Assembly (NCBI GenBank): GCA_964479435.1 | Contig: CAYZME010000001.1 | Coordinates: 1-64,000, forward strand | Reading direction: 5' to 3' | Origin: JAAYKS01 sp964479435 | GTDB taxonomy: Bacteria; Bacillota; Clostridia; Saccharofermentanales; UBA5734 | Length of the DNA stretch: 64,000 bases | Shown here: positions 46,800 through 55,515 of the stretch, in pieces | Layout of the letters: every line of letters starts with the position of its first letter | How positions within the stretch are numbered: position 1 is the stretch's first letter | The notes under the pieces: model-generated | What the model was told of the DNA's origin: nothing | The model's input: the letters and a program-made list of their open reading frames with translations, nothing else | Database searches by the model: none | Translations under genes and position numbers: made by a program

Positions 46800-48155
46800 T
46801 TATGCCGGGTCGGTTTCCTCCAATTCCGGCCGCGACACATCTTCACAGTCCTGGCGATGGATGCGCGCGCCGGCGGGTTTGGCGACCCGGGCACCGCCGT
46901 GCCGCAAGGGGTCAGCGGTTTGGCGCATCCATGTCTCCAATCGCGCGGCCAAATTGGCATAGACCTCCCGCATCGCCGGATCGTCGACGCGGTTGTCCCG
47001 CTCGACGGGATCCAGCCACAGGTCGAACAACTCCTCGCGCGGCAACGGCGACCGCAAACCGCCGGCCTCCAGGACAAAGGTTTTACTGGGACTGCCATCG
47101 ATGTTGCAGATCACCGGCAACGCGCGATCGCCATACCGGCGGATCAATTTATAACGCTCCGTACGGACACAGCGCATCGGCTCATGCGCGGCGTGGTAGT
47201 TGATTTCGGCAAACACCGCCTCTCTGACCGCTTCGGTCCGGCCCTCGAGCAACGGCACCAGCGTGTGCCCTTCCAGCCAGGCGGGGGGCGCGACGCCGAC
47301 CAGATCACACAGCGTCGGGAACACGTCCAAATGGGACACCAACGCGTCGCAGACCTGCCCGTTCATCGGGTTGCCGGGATAGCGCAGCACCATGCCGACC
47401 CCGATGCCCGTATCGTAGAGCGTGCATTTCATGCCGGGGAAAGCGATGCCGTGGTCGGTCGTCAACAACACGATCGTGTCGCGGTCCAACCCCGTCGCAC
47501 GCAGCGTCGCCATCACCTGGCCCACGCAGTCGTCGACGACGCGCACCGAGGCGTGGTAGGCCGCCATATCCTGCCGCACCGGGTCGCAATCCGGCAACGG
47601 CCATGGCACTTGCAGTTCGTCCGGGCGGATGGTCTCGTCCACGACCGGAAACACGCGGTGTGTGTTGAACCAGCCCAGCGACAGGAAAAAGGGCGGGGCG
47701 TCCTGCGCACGTGCCCGCAAATACGCGCAGGCGGCGTCTGTATTGTCGCGATCCCAATCCGCCAGCGATTTGCCGACTTGGCCCATGTCGTCGTGTGTTC
47801 CGCCCAGGATCTCATCGTAGCCGATCTCGGCCGCGTCGGGCGCTTCATGCTGGATGCCGCACAGCGCAGTCTGCCAGCCCTGCGTGCGCAGGTAGCGCAC
47901 CAGGTGCCGGTCGTAGTCGTCGATGCGGAAGCCGCGGTGAGCCAACCCGGTCATCCCGCTCGCGTGGGCGCTCATCCCGGTCAACATGGCCGCGCGGCTC
48001 GGCGAACAGGTCGGGGCGGCACTGTAACATTGCCGGAACAACGTGCTCTCGCGGGCGAACGCCTGGATATGGGGGGTCGGCACGGGGTGCCCGTACGCGC
48101 TCCAATAGCGCCCACTGTCGTGCGTGTGCAGATAGATGATATTTTTCGCAGTCAT
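46800..48155 (-). CDS. Sulfatase (CSPSR type), sulfamidase-like
   Basis: The 451-residue arylsulfatase-superfamily hydrolase has the modification motif C50-S-P-S-R followed by AAMLTG; C50 should become formylglycine. The N-terminal metal region is HTHDSGRY rather than the usual DD pair, which is seen in a subgroup of Bacillota sulfatases. The metal-binding TTDHGIAFPG is present. There is no signal peptide, so it acts inside on imported sulfated sugars. The needed maturase is not in the window. ATG 48155 follows AAAGGGTTGGG. Confidence 0.9.
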   Translation of the reverse strand: MTAKNIIYLHTHDSGRYWSAYGHPVPTPHIQAFARESTLFRQCYSAAPTCSPSRAAMLTGMSAHASGMTGLAHRGFRIDDYDRHLVRYLRTQGWQTALCGIQHEAPDAAEIGYDEILGGTHDDMGQVGKSLADWDRDNTDAACAYLRARAQDAPPFFLSLGWFNTHRVFPVVDETIRPDELQVPWPLPDCDPVRQDMAAYHASVRVVDDCVGQVMATLRATGLDRDTIVLLTTDHGIAFPGMKCTLYDTGIGVGMVLRYPGNPMNGQVCDALVSHLDVFPTLCDLVGVAPPAWLEGHTLVPLLEGRTEAVREAVFAEINYHAAHEPMRCVRTERYKLIRRYGDRALPVICNIDGSPSKTFVLEAGGLRSPLPREELFDLWLDPVERDNRVDDPAMREVYANLAARLETWMRQTADPLRHGGARVAKPAGARIHRQDCEDVSRPELEETDPA

Positions 48156-48231
48156 ATCCCAACCCTTTCTATTCCTTCCGGCCTCAGCCGGATGCCAACC
48201 GATCCGTTGCGTCAACGACGTGTATTACGCG

Positions 48232-48858
48232 TCAAGGAACCGAAGCCGCCCACAGATACAGCGAAGCGACCGTCCCATGCGGACTGTAATCCGCGCGATG
48301 CCGCGCGAACAAGTCGCGCGTGAGTTTCTCGTACCCATACAGAGCGGCCATCCCCCGCCGGATGCCCAAATCCCCCCAACTGACCACATCGGGCCGTTGC
48401 ATGGCGAAGATCAGAAACATCTCGGCCGTCCACACGCCGACGCCGGGCAGCGCCTGCAACTGCGCCACCACCTCGTCGTCGCTCAGGTCGTCGAGCGCGT
48501 GCAAATCCAGCCGCCCGGACGCGACCTCATCGGACAAGTGGCGGATCCAACCGGCTTTGCGCGCCGACAAGCCGCAGGGGCGCAGGATTTCATCCGGGGT
48601 CACGGCCAGCGTGGCCGGCGCGATTCCCCCCGGCACGGCCGCGAGGCGCCGGAACACGGATTCCGCCGCTTTACGGGAAATCTGCTGACCGATCAGGCTG
48701 CGGATCAGCGCCTCGAACCGATCGGGCGTCACCTCTCTGGCGACCGGCCCCAAACGCCGGATCCACGCGCCCAACACCGGGTCCTGGCGGTTGAGTAACT
48801 CGATTTCCTTTTCCCCATACTCATAGATGGGCCTGGCGCCCGCTGTCGCGTCCGTCAT
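48232..48858 (-). CDS. DNA-3-methyladenine glycosylase II-like (AlkA-type HhH) protein
   Basis: The 208-residue base-excision enzyme removes alkylated purines. It has the helix-hairpin-helix LQALPGVGVWTAEMFLIF and a catalytic Asp in VVSWGDLGIRRGM. The N-terminal regulatory domain of E. coli AlkA is absent. ATG 48858 follows GGGAGGTC. Spacing to the PHP gene before it is 27 bases. Confidence 0.92.
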   Translation of the reverse strand: MTDATAGARPIYEYGEKEIELLNRQDPVLGAWIRRLGPVAREVTPDRFEALIRSLIGQQISRKAAESVFRRLAAVPGGIAPATLAVTPDEILRPCGLSARKAGWIRHLSDEVASGRLDLHALDDLSDDEVVAQLQALPGVGVWTAEMFLIFAMQRPDVVSWGDLGIRRGMAALYGYEKLTRDLFARHRADYSPHGTVASLYLWAASVP

Positions 48859-48885
48859 GTGACGACCTCCCGTTTCTTCATCATC

Positions 48886-49617
48886 TTACCAGCCCGGCGC
48901 TCCCGAAGCGCCGTCATAGAGAAAGCAAGGTTCTCTGGTTTTGACCGCCCTTACAAAATCGCCGACATCCGCCATTTTACGGTAGAACCCCATACCGCCA
49001 TACAGCATATCCCGGCTGTGGATGTCCGACCCGGCGGTCATCGCGAGCCCCTGCTCGCGGGCATAGGCCAGCGCCGCCCGGTCAAATGCCGCTTTGTTGT
49101 GGTGCAGGCTTCCGGGGTTGCTGTGGGTCGCGTTGCCGACTTCCACCGCGTCGACCAGGTCCGGGAACAGACGGATTTCCGGAATATACGGCTCCTCCCG
49201 GAACGGGTGCGCGTGCACGATCAGCCCGCCGTCCCGCCGGACCCACTCCGCCTGCTCCGCCACGGTGGCGTCGCGGATTTCCGGGTGGGCGCGCAACCAG
49301 TCCGCGTCCAGCCCGTATATCAAAAATTCCGTGCCGTCATATCCCGACTCCCAACCAAAAAACACCTGCAGCCCGATCCGGTCGCCTTCCGCTTTGGCGC
49401 GCAAATACCCGCTTTCAAACACGTCGACCCACTGCCCCCACGGCAGAGAGCGATCCACACTGGTGTTGCCATATACGAAATGGTTGGTGACCACAATTCC
49501 GGTATAACCGGCCGCATGGCACGCGCGCGCGGCCTGGGCGCCATCCCAGCGCCCGCAGGCGCTGGCTTCCGAGGTGTGCAGGTGGGTTTCATACACATAC
49601 ATTTGTCTGTTGTCCAA
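48886..49617 (-). CDS. PHP-domain metal-dependent phosphoesterase
   Basis: A ~243-residue PHP protein with YETHLHTSEAS (H-x-H), VVTNHFVYG, GWESGYDGTEFLIYG, VHAHPFREE and AGSDIHSRD, the set of metal ligands. The substrate is unknown (nucleotide or phosphoester). TTG 49617 is chosen because TGGAGG lies six bases before it; ATG 49602 is about 20 bases away. It leads an operon with the AlkA-like gene. Confidence 0.85.
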   Translation of the reverse strand: MDNRQMYVYETHLHTSEASACGRWDGAQAARACHAAGYTGIVVTNHFVYGNTSVDRSLPWGQWVDVFESGYLRAKAEGDRIGLQVFFGWESGYDGTEFLIYGLDADWLRAHPEIRDATVAEQAEWVRRDGGLIVHAHPFREEPYIPEIRLFPDLVDAVEVGNATHSNPGSLHHNKAAFDRAALAYAREQGLAMTAGSDIHSRDMLYGGMGFYRKMADVGDFVRAVKTREPCFLYDGASGAPGW

Positions 49618-49637
49618 TCCGTTCCTCCATTCTGACC

Positions 49638-49667
49638 GTCGCGCGTGTCCTCGCGAACACGCGCGAC
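49638..49667. repeat. Perfect 11-bp inverted repeat in the PHP gene leader
   Basis: The arms 49638-49648 and 49657-49667 are exact complements around an 8-base loop, 20 bases upstream of the TTG start. No T-run follows, so an operator or leader structure is more likely than a terminator. Confidence 0.55.
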
Positions 49668-49725
49668 CGCAGCGGCAAAATGACCTGTGATCGCGCGACG
49701 CTTTCTGATTGCGCCGGCGATGGCA

Positions 49726-49731
49726 TATAAT
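49726..49731 (+). promoter_or_regulatory. -10 element before nfeD
   Basis: A perfect TATAAT lies 44 bases before the nfeD start. The best -35 (TTCTGA at 49703-49708, 17-base spacer) is weak. Confidence 0.5.
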
Positions 49732-49775
49732 GGAATGGTACCATCGCAAATGAATTTCGGACAGGGAGGGATTGC

Positions 49776-50300
49776 ATGACAAGCGTACTGATTGGATTGG
49801 CCCAGCTTCTTGATTTTGTCAAAAACGTCGAAACACTGCCGGCGATCTTGTTTGTTGTCGGCCTGCTGCTCCTCGCGTCCGAGACGCTCACGGCCGGGTT
49901 TGGCGTGGCGGGCGGGCTGGGTTTGCTGATGCTGATCGCCGGCATCCTGCTCACCGCCGAGACCCTATGGCAGGCTTTCGTGATGTTTGCCATTCTGCTG
50001 ATCCTGGTGGCACTCGTCATCTGGGTTCTGTTGCGCTCTGCCAAAAAGGGACGCCTGGCCAAAAAGCTGATCCTGTGGACGGCGACACGCAAGGAAGACG
50101 GGTTTTCCGCTTCGGCCGAGACCACAGATTGGGTGGGGCGCGAAGGAACGGCGATCACCCCTTTGCGACCCTCCGGAATCGGCGAGTTTGACGGCAACCG
50201 GATGGACGTTGTCACCGAAGGCGCCTTTATCGCCGCGGGAACCCCGATTCGCGTCGCGCGCACCGAGGGGCGTCGCGTCGTCGTCCGACCGGTCGAATAA
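49776..50300 (+). CDS. NfeD-like membrane protein (short form)
   Basis: The 174-residue protein has three to four membrane helices and a C-terminal beta-barrel (OB-like) domain (DWVGREGTAITPLRPSGIGEFDGNRMDVVTEG, in parts), typical of NfeD without the serine-protease part. NfeD proteins pair with flotillins. ATG 49776 follows CAGGGAGGG. floA follows by 72 bases with a hairpin (50320-50339, GCGTACGC arms) between, probably one operon. Confidence 0.92.
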   Translation: MTSVLIGLAQLLDFVKNVETLPAILFVVGLLLLASETLTAGFGVAGGLGLLMLIAGILLTAETLWQAFVMFAILLILVALVIWVLLRSAKKGRLAKKLILWTATRKEDGFSASAETTDWVGREGTAITPLRPSGIGEFDGNRMDVVTEGAFIAAGTPIRVARTEGRRVVVRPVE

Positions 50301-50372
50301 ACGGAACACGCGCGCCTATGCGTACGCTGAAGCGTACGCCATCGCGCACATCATGCAGAGGAGACTTGTACG

Positions 50373-51362
50373 ATGAACGATTTTTACTGGTATGCCCTGT
50401 TGTCCGCGGCGGTTGTTTTTGTCATCTCGCTGCTCTTTAGCTTTGTCCCCGTGCGGTTGTGGATTTCCGCTGCGGCCGCGGGTGTCAAAGTCGGTATCCT
50501 CAACCTCATCGGCATGCGCCTGCGCCGCGTGGTCCCCGCCCGCGTGGTCAACCCGCAGATCAAAGCCACCAAAGCCGGACTCAACGTCAACATCAACCAG
50601 CTGGAAGCCCATTTCCTGGCGGGCGGCAACGTGGATCGCGTCATCAACGCCCTGATCGCGGCGCAACGTGCCGAGATTCCTTTGGTTTTTGAGCGGGCGG
50701 CCGCCATCGATCTGGCCGGGCGCGATGTACTTGAGGCTGTACAAATGAGTGTCAACCCCAAGGTCATCGAAACACCGTTGATCGCCGCGATCGCCAAAGA
50801 CGGCATCGAGCTCAAAGCGAAAGCCCGCGTGACCGTGCGCGCCAACATCGACCGGCTGGTCGGCGGCGCGGGGGAGCAAACCATCATCGCCCGCGTCGGC
50901 GAAGGAATTGTCACCACCATCGGCTCGGCCCTCTCACACAAAGATGTACTGGAAAATCCCGACCGCATTTCCAAGACCGTGCTGGACAAAGGTCTGGACG
51001 CCGGGACCGCGTTTGAAATCCTCTCGATCGACATCGCCGATGTCGACGTCGGCCGCAACATCGGCGCGCAACTGCAAACCGACCAGGCCGAGGCGGACAA
51101 ACGCATCGCGCAGGCCAAAGCCGAAGAACGCCGCGCGATGGCGGTCGCCCGCGAGCAGGAAATGAAAGCCGAAGTCGTCGAGATGCGCGCTCTGGTCGTC
51201 GAGGCCGAAGCGGAAGTGCCGCGGGCTATGGCGCAGGCCTTGCGCGAGGGGAAACTCGGGGTCATGGATTATTACAACCTGCAAAATGTTGTCTCCGACA
51301 CGCAGATGAGAAACGCGATCGCCGGCAGCGATTCCGCCGCAACCGGCGAGAAACCCAAATGA
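50373..51362 (+). CDS. floA: Flotillin-like protein FloA
   Basis: The 329-residue protein has an N-terminal membrane hairpin (residues 5-45), an SPFH domain with [26 protein letters not shown], and a C-terminal coiled coil rich in Glu/Ala ([29 protein letters not shown]). It scaffolds functional membrane microdomains. ATG 50373 follows AGAGGAG. It sits between nfeD and a small partner. Confidence 0.95.
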   Translation: MNDFYWYALLSAAVVFVISLLFSFVPVRLWISAAAAGVKVGILNLIGMRLRRVVPARVVNPQIKATKAGLNVNINQLEAHFLAGGNVDRVINALIAAQRAEIPLVFERAAAIDLAGRDVLEAVQMSVNPKVIETPLIAAIAKDGIELKAKARVTVRANIDRLVGGAGEQTIIARVGEGIVTTIGSALSHKDVLENPDRISKTVLDKGLDAGTAFEILSIDIADVDVGRNIGAQLQTDQAEADKRIAQAKAEERRAMAVAREQEMKAEVVEMRALVVEAEAEVPRAMAQALREGKLGVMDYYNLQNVVSDTQMRNAIAGSDSAATGEKPK

Positions 51363-51392
51363 GCGCGCTGGCGCGACGGGAGATGATGCGTC

Positions 51393-51731
51393 ATGGCTGA
51401 GCGGAATGATTTGTTGAGACAGGCGATCGCGCGCCTGGAAGCGGCGACGATCTACGACGCCGCTGTCGAGCGGGCGCGCGGGGCGGCTTTGGCACCGGTC
51501 AAGGAAAAGCCGGCGGCAAAAGCCGCCGCGGGGACGCCACCGGCCAGAACCACGCCCACCGGAGCGCAACCAGCCAGCCGACGCACGGATGAGCGACCAA
51601 CCCACGCCGCCGCCGTGCGCGCGGCACTGGAAACGCTTTCACCGCAACACCTCACCCAGGGAATCGTCCTCTCTGCCATCCTCGGCCCGCCGGCCAGCCG
51701 GCGGACCAGGTTGGGGCGTTGGGGCCGCTGA
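51393..51731 (+). CDS. Small unrecognised protein downstream of floA
   Basis: The 112-residue protein has an N-terminal helix (RNDLLRQAIARLEAATIYDA), a Lys/Ala/Pro/Thr linker (residues ~35-65) and a C-terminal HLTQGIVLSAILGPPASRRTR motif. Short proteins with a similar ending (GIILSEILGPP-basic) occur in Bacillota. GGGAG lies ten bases before ATG 51393, and floA ends 30 bases upstream. The function is unknown; a membrane-domain partner is possible by context. Confidence 0.6.
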   Translation: MAERNDLLRQAIARLEAATIYDAAVERARGAALAPVKEKPAAKAAAGTPPARTTPTGAQPASRRTDERPTHAAAVRAALETLSPQHLTQGIVLSAILGPPASRRTRLGRWGR

Positions 51732-51849
51732 AAAGCCAGGGCCGCTAGACGCGGAGCGGATGAGAAAACAGAGTACCAGGCTGGTTGCTGATATCGGATC
51801 GCCGTTTTTCGCAAATAGAAAAATATATTGCCGGGGGAAGAAGTGCTTC

Positions 51850-52404
51850 ATGATCACTCATAAAGGCACGCAAGAAATACAAACCGAACGGCTATTGTTA
51901 AGAAGAATTTACCCGGACGATGCGGACATGGTTTATGCATGGATGAGCGATCCGGAAGTATGCAAATATGAACGATGGCAGCCACACCCCCATGTCGACT
52001 ATTCACGAGGATACATTGCCGAAGCCTTTGGAGGGTATCAATCCGACTACACGTATCAATGGGGGATTGAACGCGATGGCAGGCTGATCGGCTCCGTAAG
52101 CGTGGTTGATATCAGTGATTACGATCAAAAGGCGATCTTGGGCTACTGCCTCGCAAGGGAATTTTGGTCGCACGGATATACCACGGAAGCTGTCAAGGCA
52201 GTTTTAAATTACATGTTTTCAGAAATTGGACTCAATCGGGTGGAGGCGTCGCATTCTGTCAACAACATGGCTTCTGGCCGGGTCTTGGAAAAAGCGGGTA
52301 TGATTCTAGAAGGTCAAGCGAAAGATTATTATTTTTGTAATTCAGGACTGCAGGACAGTAGACTTTTTGGAATCACAAGAGAGCAGTTTCTGCATAGAGA
52401 ATAG
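51850..52404 (+). CDS. RimJ/RimL-type GNAT acetyltransferase, AT-rich (probably acquired)
   Basis: The 184-residue enzyme has TERLLLRRIYPDDADMVY at the N-terminus, LGYCLAREFWSHGYTTEAVKAVL (acetyl-CoA region) and NRVEASHSVNNMASGRVLEKAGM, typical of the RimJ/RimL group that acetylates protein or small-molecule amines. Its base use is unlike its neighbours: 25 of 60 bases in 52201-52260 are G or C, in a window where most genes are far richer. ATG 51850 follows GGGGGAAG. A strong terminator follows. Similar short motifs lie on both sides of it. Confidence 0.88.
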   Translation: MITHKGTQEIQTERLLLRRIYPDDADMVYAWMSDPEVCKYERWQPHPHVDYSRGYIAEAFGGYQSDYTYQWGIERDGRLIGSVSVVDISDYDQKAILGYCLAREFWSHGYTTEAVKAVLNYMFSEIGLNRVEASHSVNNMASGRVLEKAGMILEGQAKDYYFCNSGLQDSRLFGITREQFLHRE

Positions 52405-52454
52405 AAAACAAGAAGAGACTGTGAGGGATCCCCTGCATCGTCTCTTCTTGTTTT
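52405..52454. terminator. Terminator after the AT-rich acetyltransferase
   Basis: A perfect 14-bp stem (52405-52418 with 52441-52454) around a 22-base loop that itself contains GGGATCCC, ending in TTTT. It also faces the convergent aldo/keto reductase gene. Confidence 0.85.
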
Positions 52455-52519
52455 ATGGTATGGCCGCGTCTTTCAGAACCGGCTTGTTTTTTCTAAAAAC
52501 CAGGGCCCCCGCCGTTCCC

Positions 52520-53653
52520 CTAGACGCGGGTCAATGCGGCATGGGCTTCTTTGAGCTTTTCGATGATCTGAATCTGCTGCGGGCAGACCCGTTCGCACGC
52601 ACCACAGGCAGTGCAACTGGTGGCCTTTTCGCGGTCGGGGAAGTTCTTTAGGTAATGCGTGCTCTGCCCGGCCAGATCGTCGTAGATCACCGCCTGGTTG
52701 TACGCGTGAAAGACACCGGGTATATCCACGCCAAAGGGACAGGGCATGCAATACTCACAAGCGGTACAGGGGACGCGGGTGAGTTGTTCGTACGCTTCTT
52801 TGACGCGCTCGATCCGCGCCAGATCCTCGGCTGTCAGGAATCCGGGCGTCGCGTAATCCGCGACCGCCATGTTCTCGTCCACCTGCTCTTGCGCGTTCAT
52901 CCCGCTCAGCAGCAGGGATACTTCGGGCTGATTCCACAGCCAGGACAGGGCCCAGGCCGCCGGTGAGCGCCGGACCGGCGCCGCGTCCCAGATGGCCTGT
53001 ACCGCGGCGGGCGCGGGCTTGGCCAGCTTGCCACCCAGCAAGGGTTCCATGACGATGACCGCCATCCCTTTGGCCGCCGCGTAACGCAGCCCCTCTGTAC
53101 CGGCCTGATTGGTCTGATCCATATAATTGTATTGGATCTGACAAAAATCCCAATCGTAACGGTCGATGATTTCTTTGAATACGGTCACGTTGTCGTGAAA
53201 GGAAAATCCCGCGTAGCGGATCCGTCCGTCCGCCTTGGCGCGCTCGAGAAACGAGAAGCAATCCAGGTCGCGAACCGTCTGCCAGGTATCCGCGTTGAGC
53301 GCGTGCATCATGTACATATCCACGTGATCCGTCTGGAGCTTAGCCAATTGCTCGTTCAGCAGGCGGTCAAAATCCGCCGCCGTCTTCAAATTCCAGGGCG
53401 GGCACTTGGTGGCCAGGTAGACCTTGTCGCGGTAGCCGTCCCAGAGTGCTTTGCCGACCAGGTGCTCACTCTGGCCGCCGTGATATCCGTACGCGGTGTC
53501 GACATAGTTGACGCCGCGGTCGATCGCGTCGCGAACCAGGCGAATCGACGCGGGTTCGTCAATCGCCCCGTCGGCCGTCAGCGGCAACCGCATGCAACCA
53601 AAGCCGAGAACCGAGACATCTATATCGTGTTTACCAAATTTCCGATACTGCAT
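52520..53653 (-). CDS. Aldo/keto reductase with C-terminal 4Fe-4S ferredoxin domain
   Basis: The 377-residue protein has an aldo/keto reductase barrel (VNYVDTAYGYHGGQSE with the Asp and Tyr, YLATKCPP with the Lys, MMHALN with the His) and a C-terminal domain with CTACEYCMPCP and CTACGACERVCP cysteine motifs for iron-sulfur clusters. Such ferredoxin-tailed reductases are frequent in anaerobes. ATG 53653 follows AAGGAGG. The substrate is unknown. Confidence 0.93.
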   Translation of the reverse strand: MQYRKFGKHDIDVSVLGFGCMRLPLTADGAIDEPASIRLVRDAIDRGVNYVDTAYGYHGGQSEHLVGKALWDGYRDKVYLATKCPPWNLKTAADFDRLLNEQLAKLQTDHVDMYMMHALNADTWQTVRDLDCFSFLERAKADGRIRYAGFSFHDNVTVFKEIIDRYDWDFCQIQYNYMDQTNQAGTEGLRYAAAKGMAVIVMEPLLGGKLAKPAPAAVQAIWDAAPVRRSPAAWALSWLWNQPEVSLLLSGMNAQEQVDENMAVADYATPGFLTAEDLARIERVKEAYEQLTRVPCTACEYCMPCPFGVDIPGVFHAYNQAVIYDDLAGQSTHYLKNFPDREKATSCTACGACERVCPQQIQIIEKLKEAHAALTRV

Positions 53654-53852
53654 TTCTTCCTCCTTCAGATGACAGGGTGATCGTGTAAATAGGGTCACGA
53701 TGCTTATTTTAACATGGACGGGCGGATGAACTCCCGCGCCGCCCCGGGCCGCGGCGTGCATTTTTTGCCCTTTTCCGGTATAATCCGCTCTTGTTTCCTC
53801 AGCCCATGGCGCGCCCGCGACACGGCACCGCCACCCCAAAGGACACATGCCT

Positions 53853-55475
53853 ATGATCACCGTCACCGGTCTGAGCCTGCGCTTCAGCGACAAAAACCTC
53901 TTTGAGGACGTCAACGTCAAGTTTACGCCCGGCAATTGTTATGGCGTGATCGGCGCCAACGGCGCCGGCAAAACCACGTTCGTGCGCATTCTGTCCGGCG
54001 ATCTGGAACCCAGCACGGGAACCGTAGCGATCACGCCGGGCGAGCGGCTGGCGACGCTGCAGCAGGACCACTTCGCCTATGACGCGTACGGCGTGATGGA
54101 AACGATCTATATGGGGTTCCCGCGCCTCTACGAAGTCATGCGCGCCAAAGACACCCTCTACGCCAAAGCGGATTTTTCCGAAGCGGACGGGCTGCTGGCC
54201 GCCGATCTCGAACACGAATTTGCCGAGCTGGGCGGCTGGGACGCCGAAACCGACGCCGAAAAACTCCTCATGGGTTTGGGCGTGGAACGGGACGCGCACG
54301 CCAAAAAGATGGGCGAGCTGACCGGCGGCGAGAAAGTCAAGGTCCTGCTGGCGCAGGCGCTGTTTGGCAACCCCCACATTCTCATTCTCGACGAGCCGAC
54401 CAACCACCTGGACTTCCAGGCCATCCGCTGGCTGGAAGAATTCCTGATCGAATACCCCAATACGGTGATCGTGGTCTCGCACGACCGCTATTTCCTCAAC
54501 AAGGTCTGCACCCACATGCTGGACATCGATTTTGGCAAGGTCAACCTGGTGGTCGGCAATTACGACTTCTGGTACGAGTCGAGCCAATTGATGCTGCGCC
54601 TGATGGCCGACCGCAACAAAAAGAAAGAAGACCGCATCCGCGAGCTGCAGGCATTCATCGCGCGTTTCGGCTCCAACGCCTCCAAAGCGCGCCAGGCCAC
54701 CTCGCGTAAAAAAATGCTCGACAAAATCGTCCTCGACGAAATCCGCCCCTCGTCGCGCCGGTACCCCTACATTGGCTTTACCCCCGAACGCGAAATCGGC
54801 AAAGATGTCTTGTTTGTCGAAGGTTTGTCCAAAACGATCGACGGCGAAAAAGTGCTCTCCGATGTCACCTTCACCATGCAACGCGAAGACAAAATCGCTT
54901 TTTTGTCGCGCAGCGAGCGGGCGCGCACCACGCTGTTCCAAATCCTCATGGGCGAACTGGAGCCAGACGCGGGCACCTTCCGCTGGGGCAAAACCACTTC
55001 CCGCGCGTACCTGCCCAAGGATGTGAACCCCTTCTTTGACGGGGTCGACCTCAACCTGATCGACTGGTTCCGCCAGTATTCACCCGACGACCACGAAAGC
55101 TTCTGCCGCGGTTTTCTGGGCAAAATGCTGTTCTCCGGCGACGACGCGCTCAAACAGGCGCACGTCCTGTCCGGGGGCGAAAAAATGCGCTGCATGTTTT
55201 CCCGCCTGATGCTGTCCTCGGCCAACATCCTGCTGTTGGACGAACCGACCAATCACCTGGACCTCGAATCCATCACCGCGGTCAACAACGGCCTGATCGC
55301 TTTCAAGGGCGCGATCCTCTTTGCTTCCCACGATTACGAATTTGTCCAGACCATCGCCAACCGCGTCATCGAGCTGACGCCTGGTGGTATGGTCGACAGT
55401 ATGCTGCCATTGGACGCGTATTTACTAGACGAACAGGTGCAAGAGCGGCTGCGGGTGTTGTACGCTGGGGTATGA
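53853..55475 (+). CDS. ABC-F family ATPase (YbiT/YkpA type)
   Basis: The 540-residue soluble protein has two ABC domains and a linker, as in ribosome-acting ABC-F proteins. Domain 1 has Walker A GANGAGKTT (34-42), LTGGEK and ILDEPTNHLD. Domain 2 has LSGGEKMR and LLDEPTNHLD, but its Walker A is degenerate, SRSERARTT (352-360), with Arg for the Lys. ATG 53853 is nine bases from AAAGGA; ATG 53847 is too close. A TATAAT -10 lies at 53779-53784. Confidence 0.93.
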   Translation: MITVTGLSLRFSDKNLFEDVNVKFTPGNCYGVIGANGAGKTTFVRILSGDLEPSTGTVAITPGERLATLQQDHFAYDAYGVMETIYMGFPRLYEVMRAKDTLYAKADFSEADGLLAADLEHEFAELGGWDAETDAEKLLMGLGVERDAHAKKMGELTGGEKVKVLLAQALFGNPHILILDEPTNHLDFQAIRWLEEFLIEYPNTVIVVSHDRYFLNKVCTHMLDIDFGKVNLVVGNYDFWYESSQLMLRLMADRNKKKEDRIRELQAFIARFGSNASKARQATSRKKMLDKIVLDEIRPSSRRYPYIGFTPEREIGKDVLFVEGLSKTIDGEKVLSDVTFTMQREDKIAFLSRSERARTTLFQILMGELEPDAGTFRWGKTTSRAYLPKDVNPFFDGVDLNLIDWFRQYSPDDHESFCRGFLGKMLFSGDDALKQAHVLSGGEKMRCMFSRLMLSSANILLLDEPTNHLDLESITAVNNGLIAFKGAILFASHDYEFVQTIANRVIELTPGGMVDSMLPLDAYLLDEQVQERLRVLYAGV

Positions 55476-55515
55476 CGCGAAGCCGGAGCCACAACAAGAC
55501 GGGGGTGCGGCACAC

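Noticed and set aside
53799..54941. 380-codon reverse frame opposite the ABC-F gene
   Set aside because: No recognisable motif and no ribosome binding site; the forward frame is a clear ABC protein.
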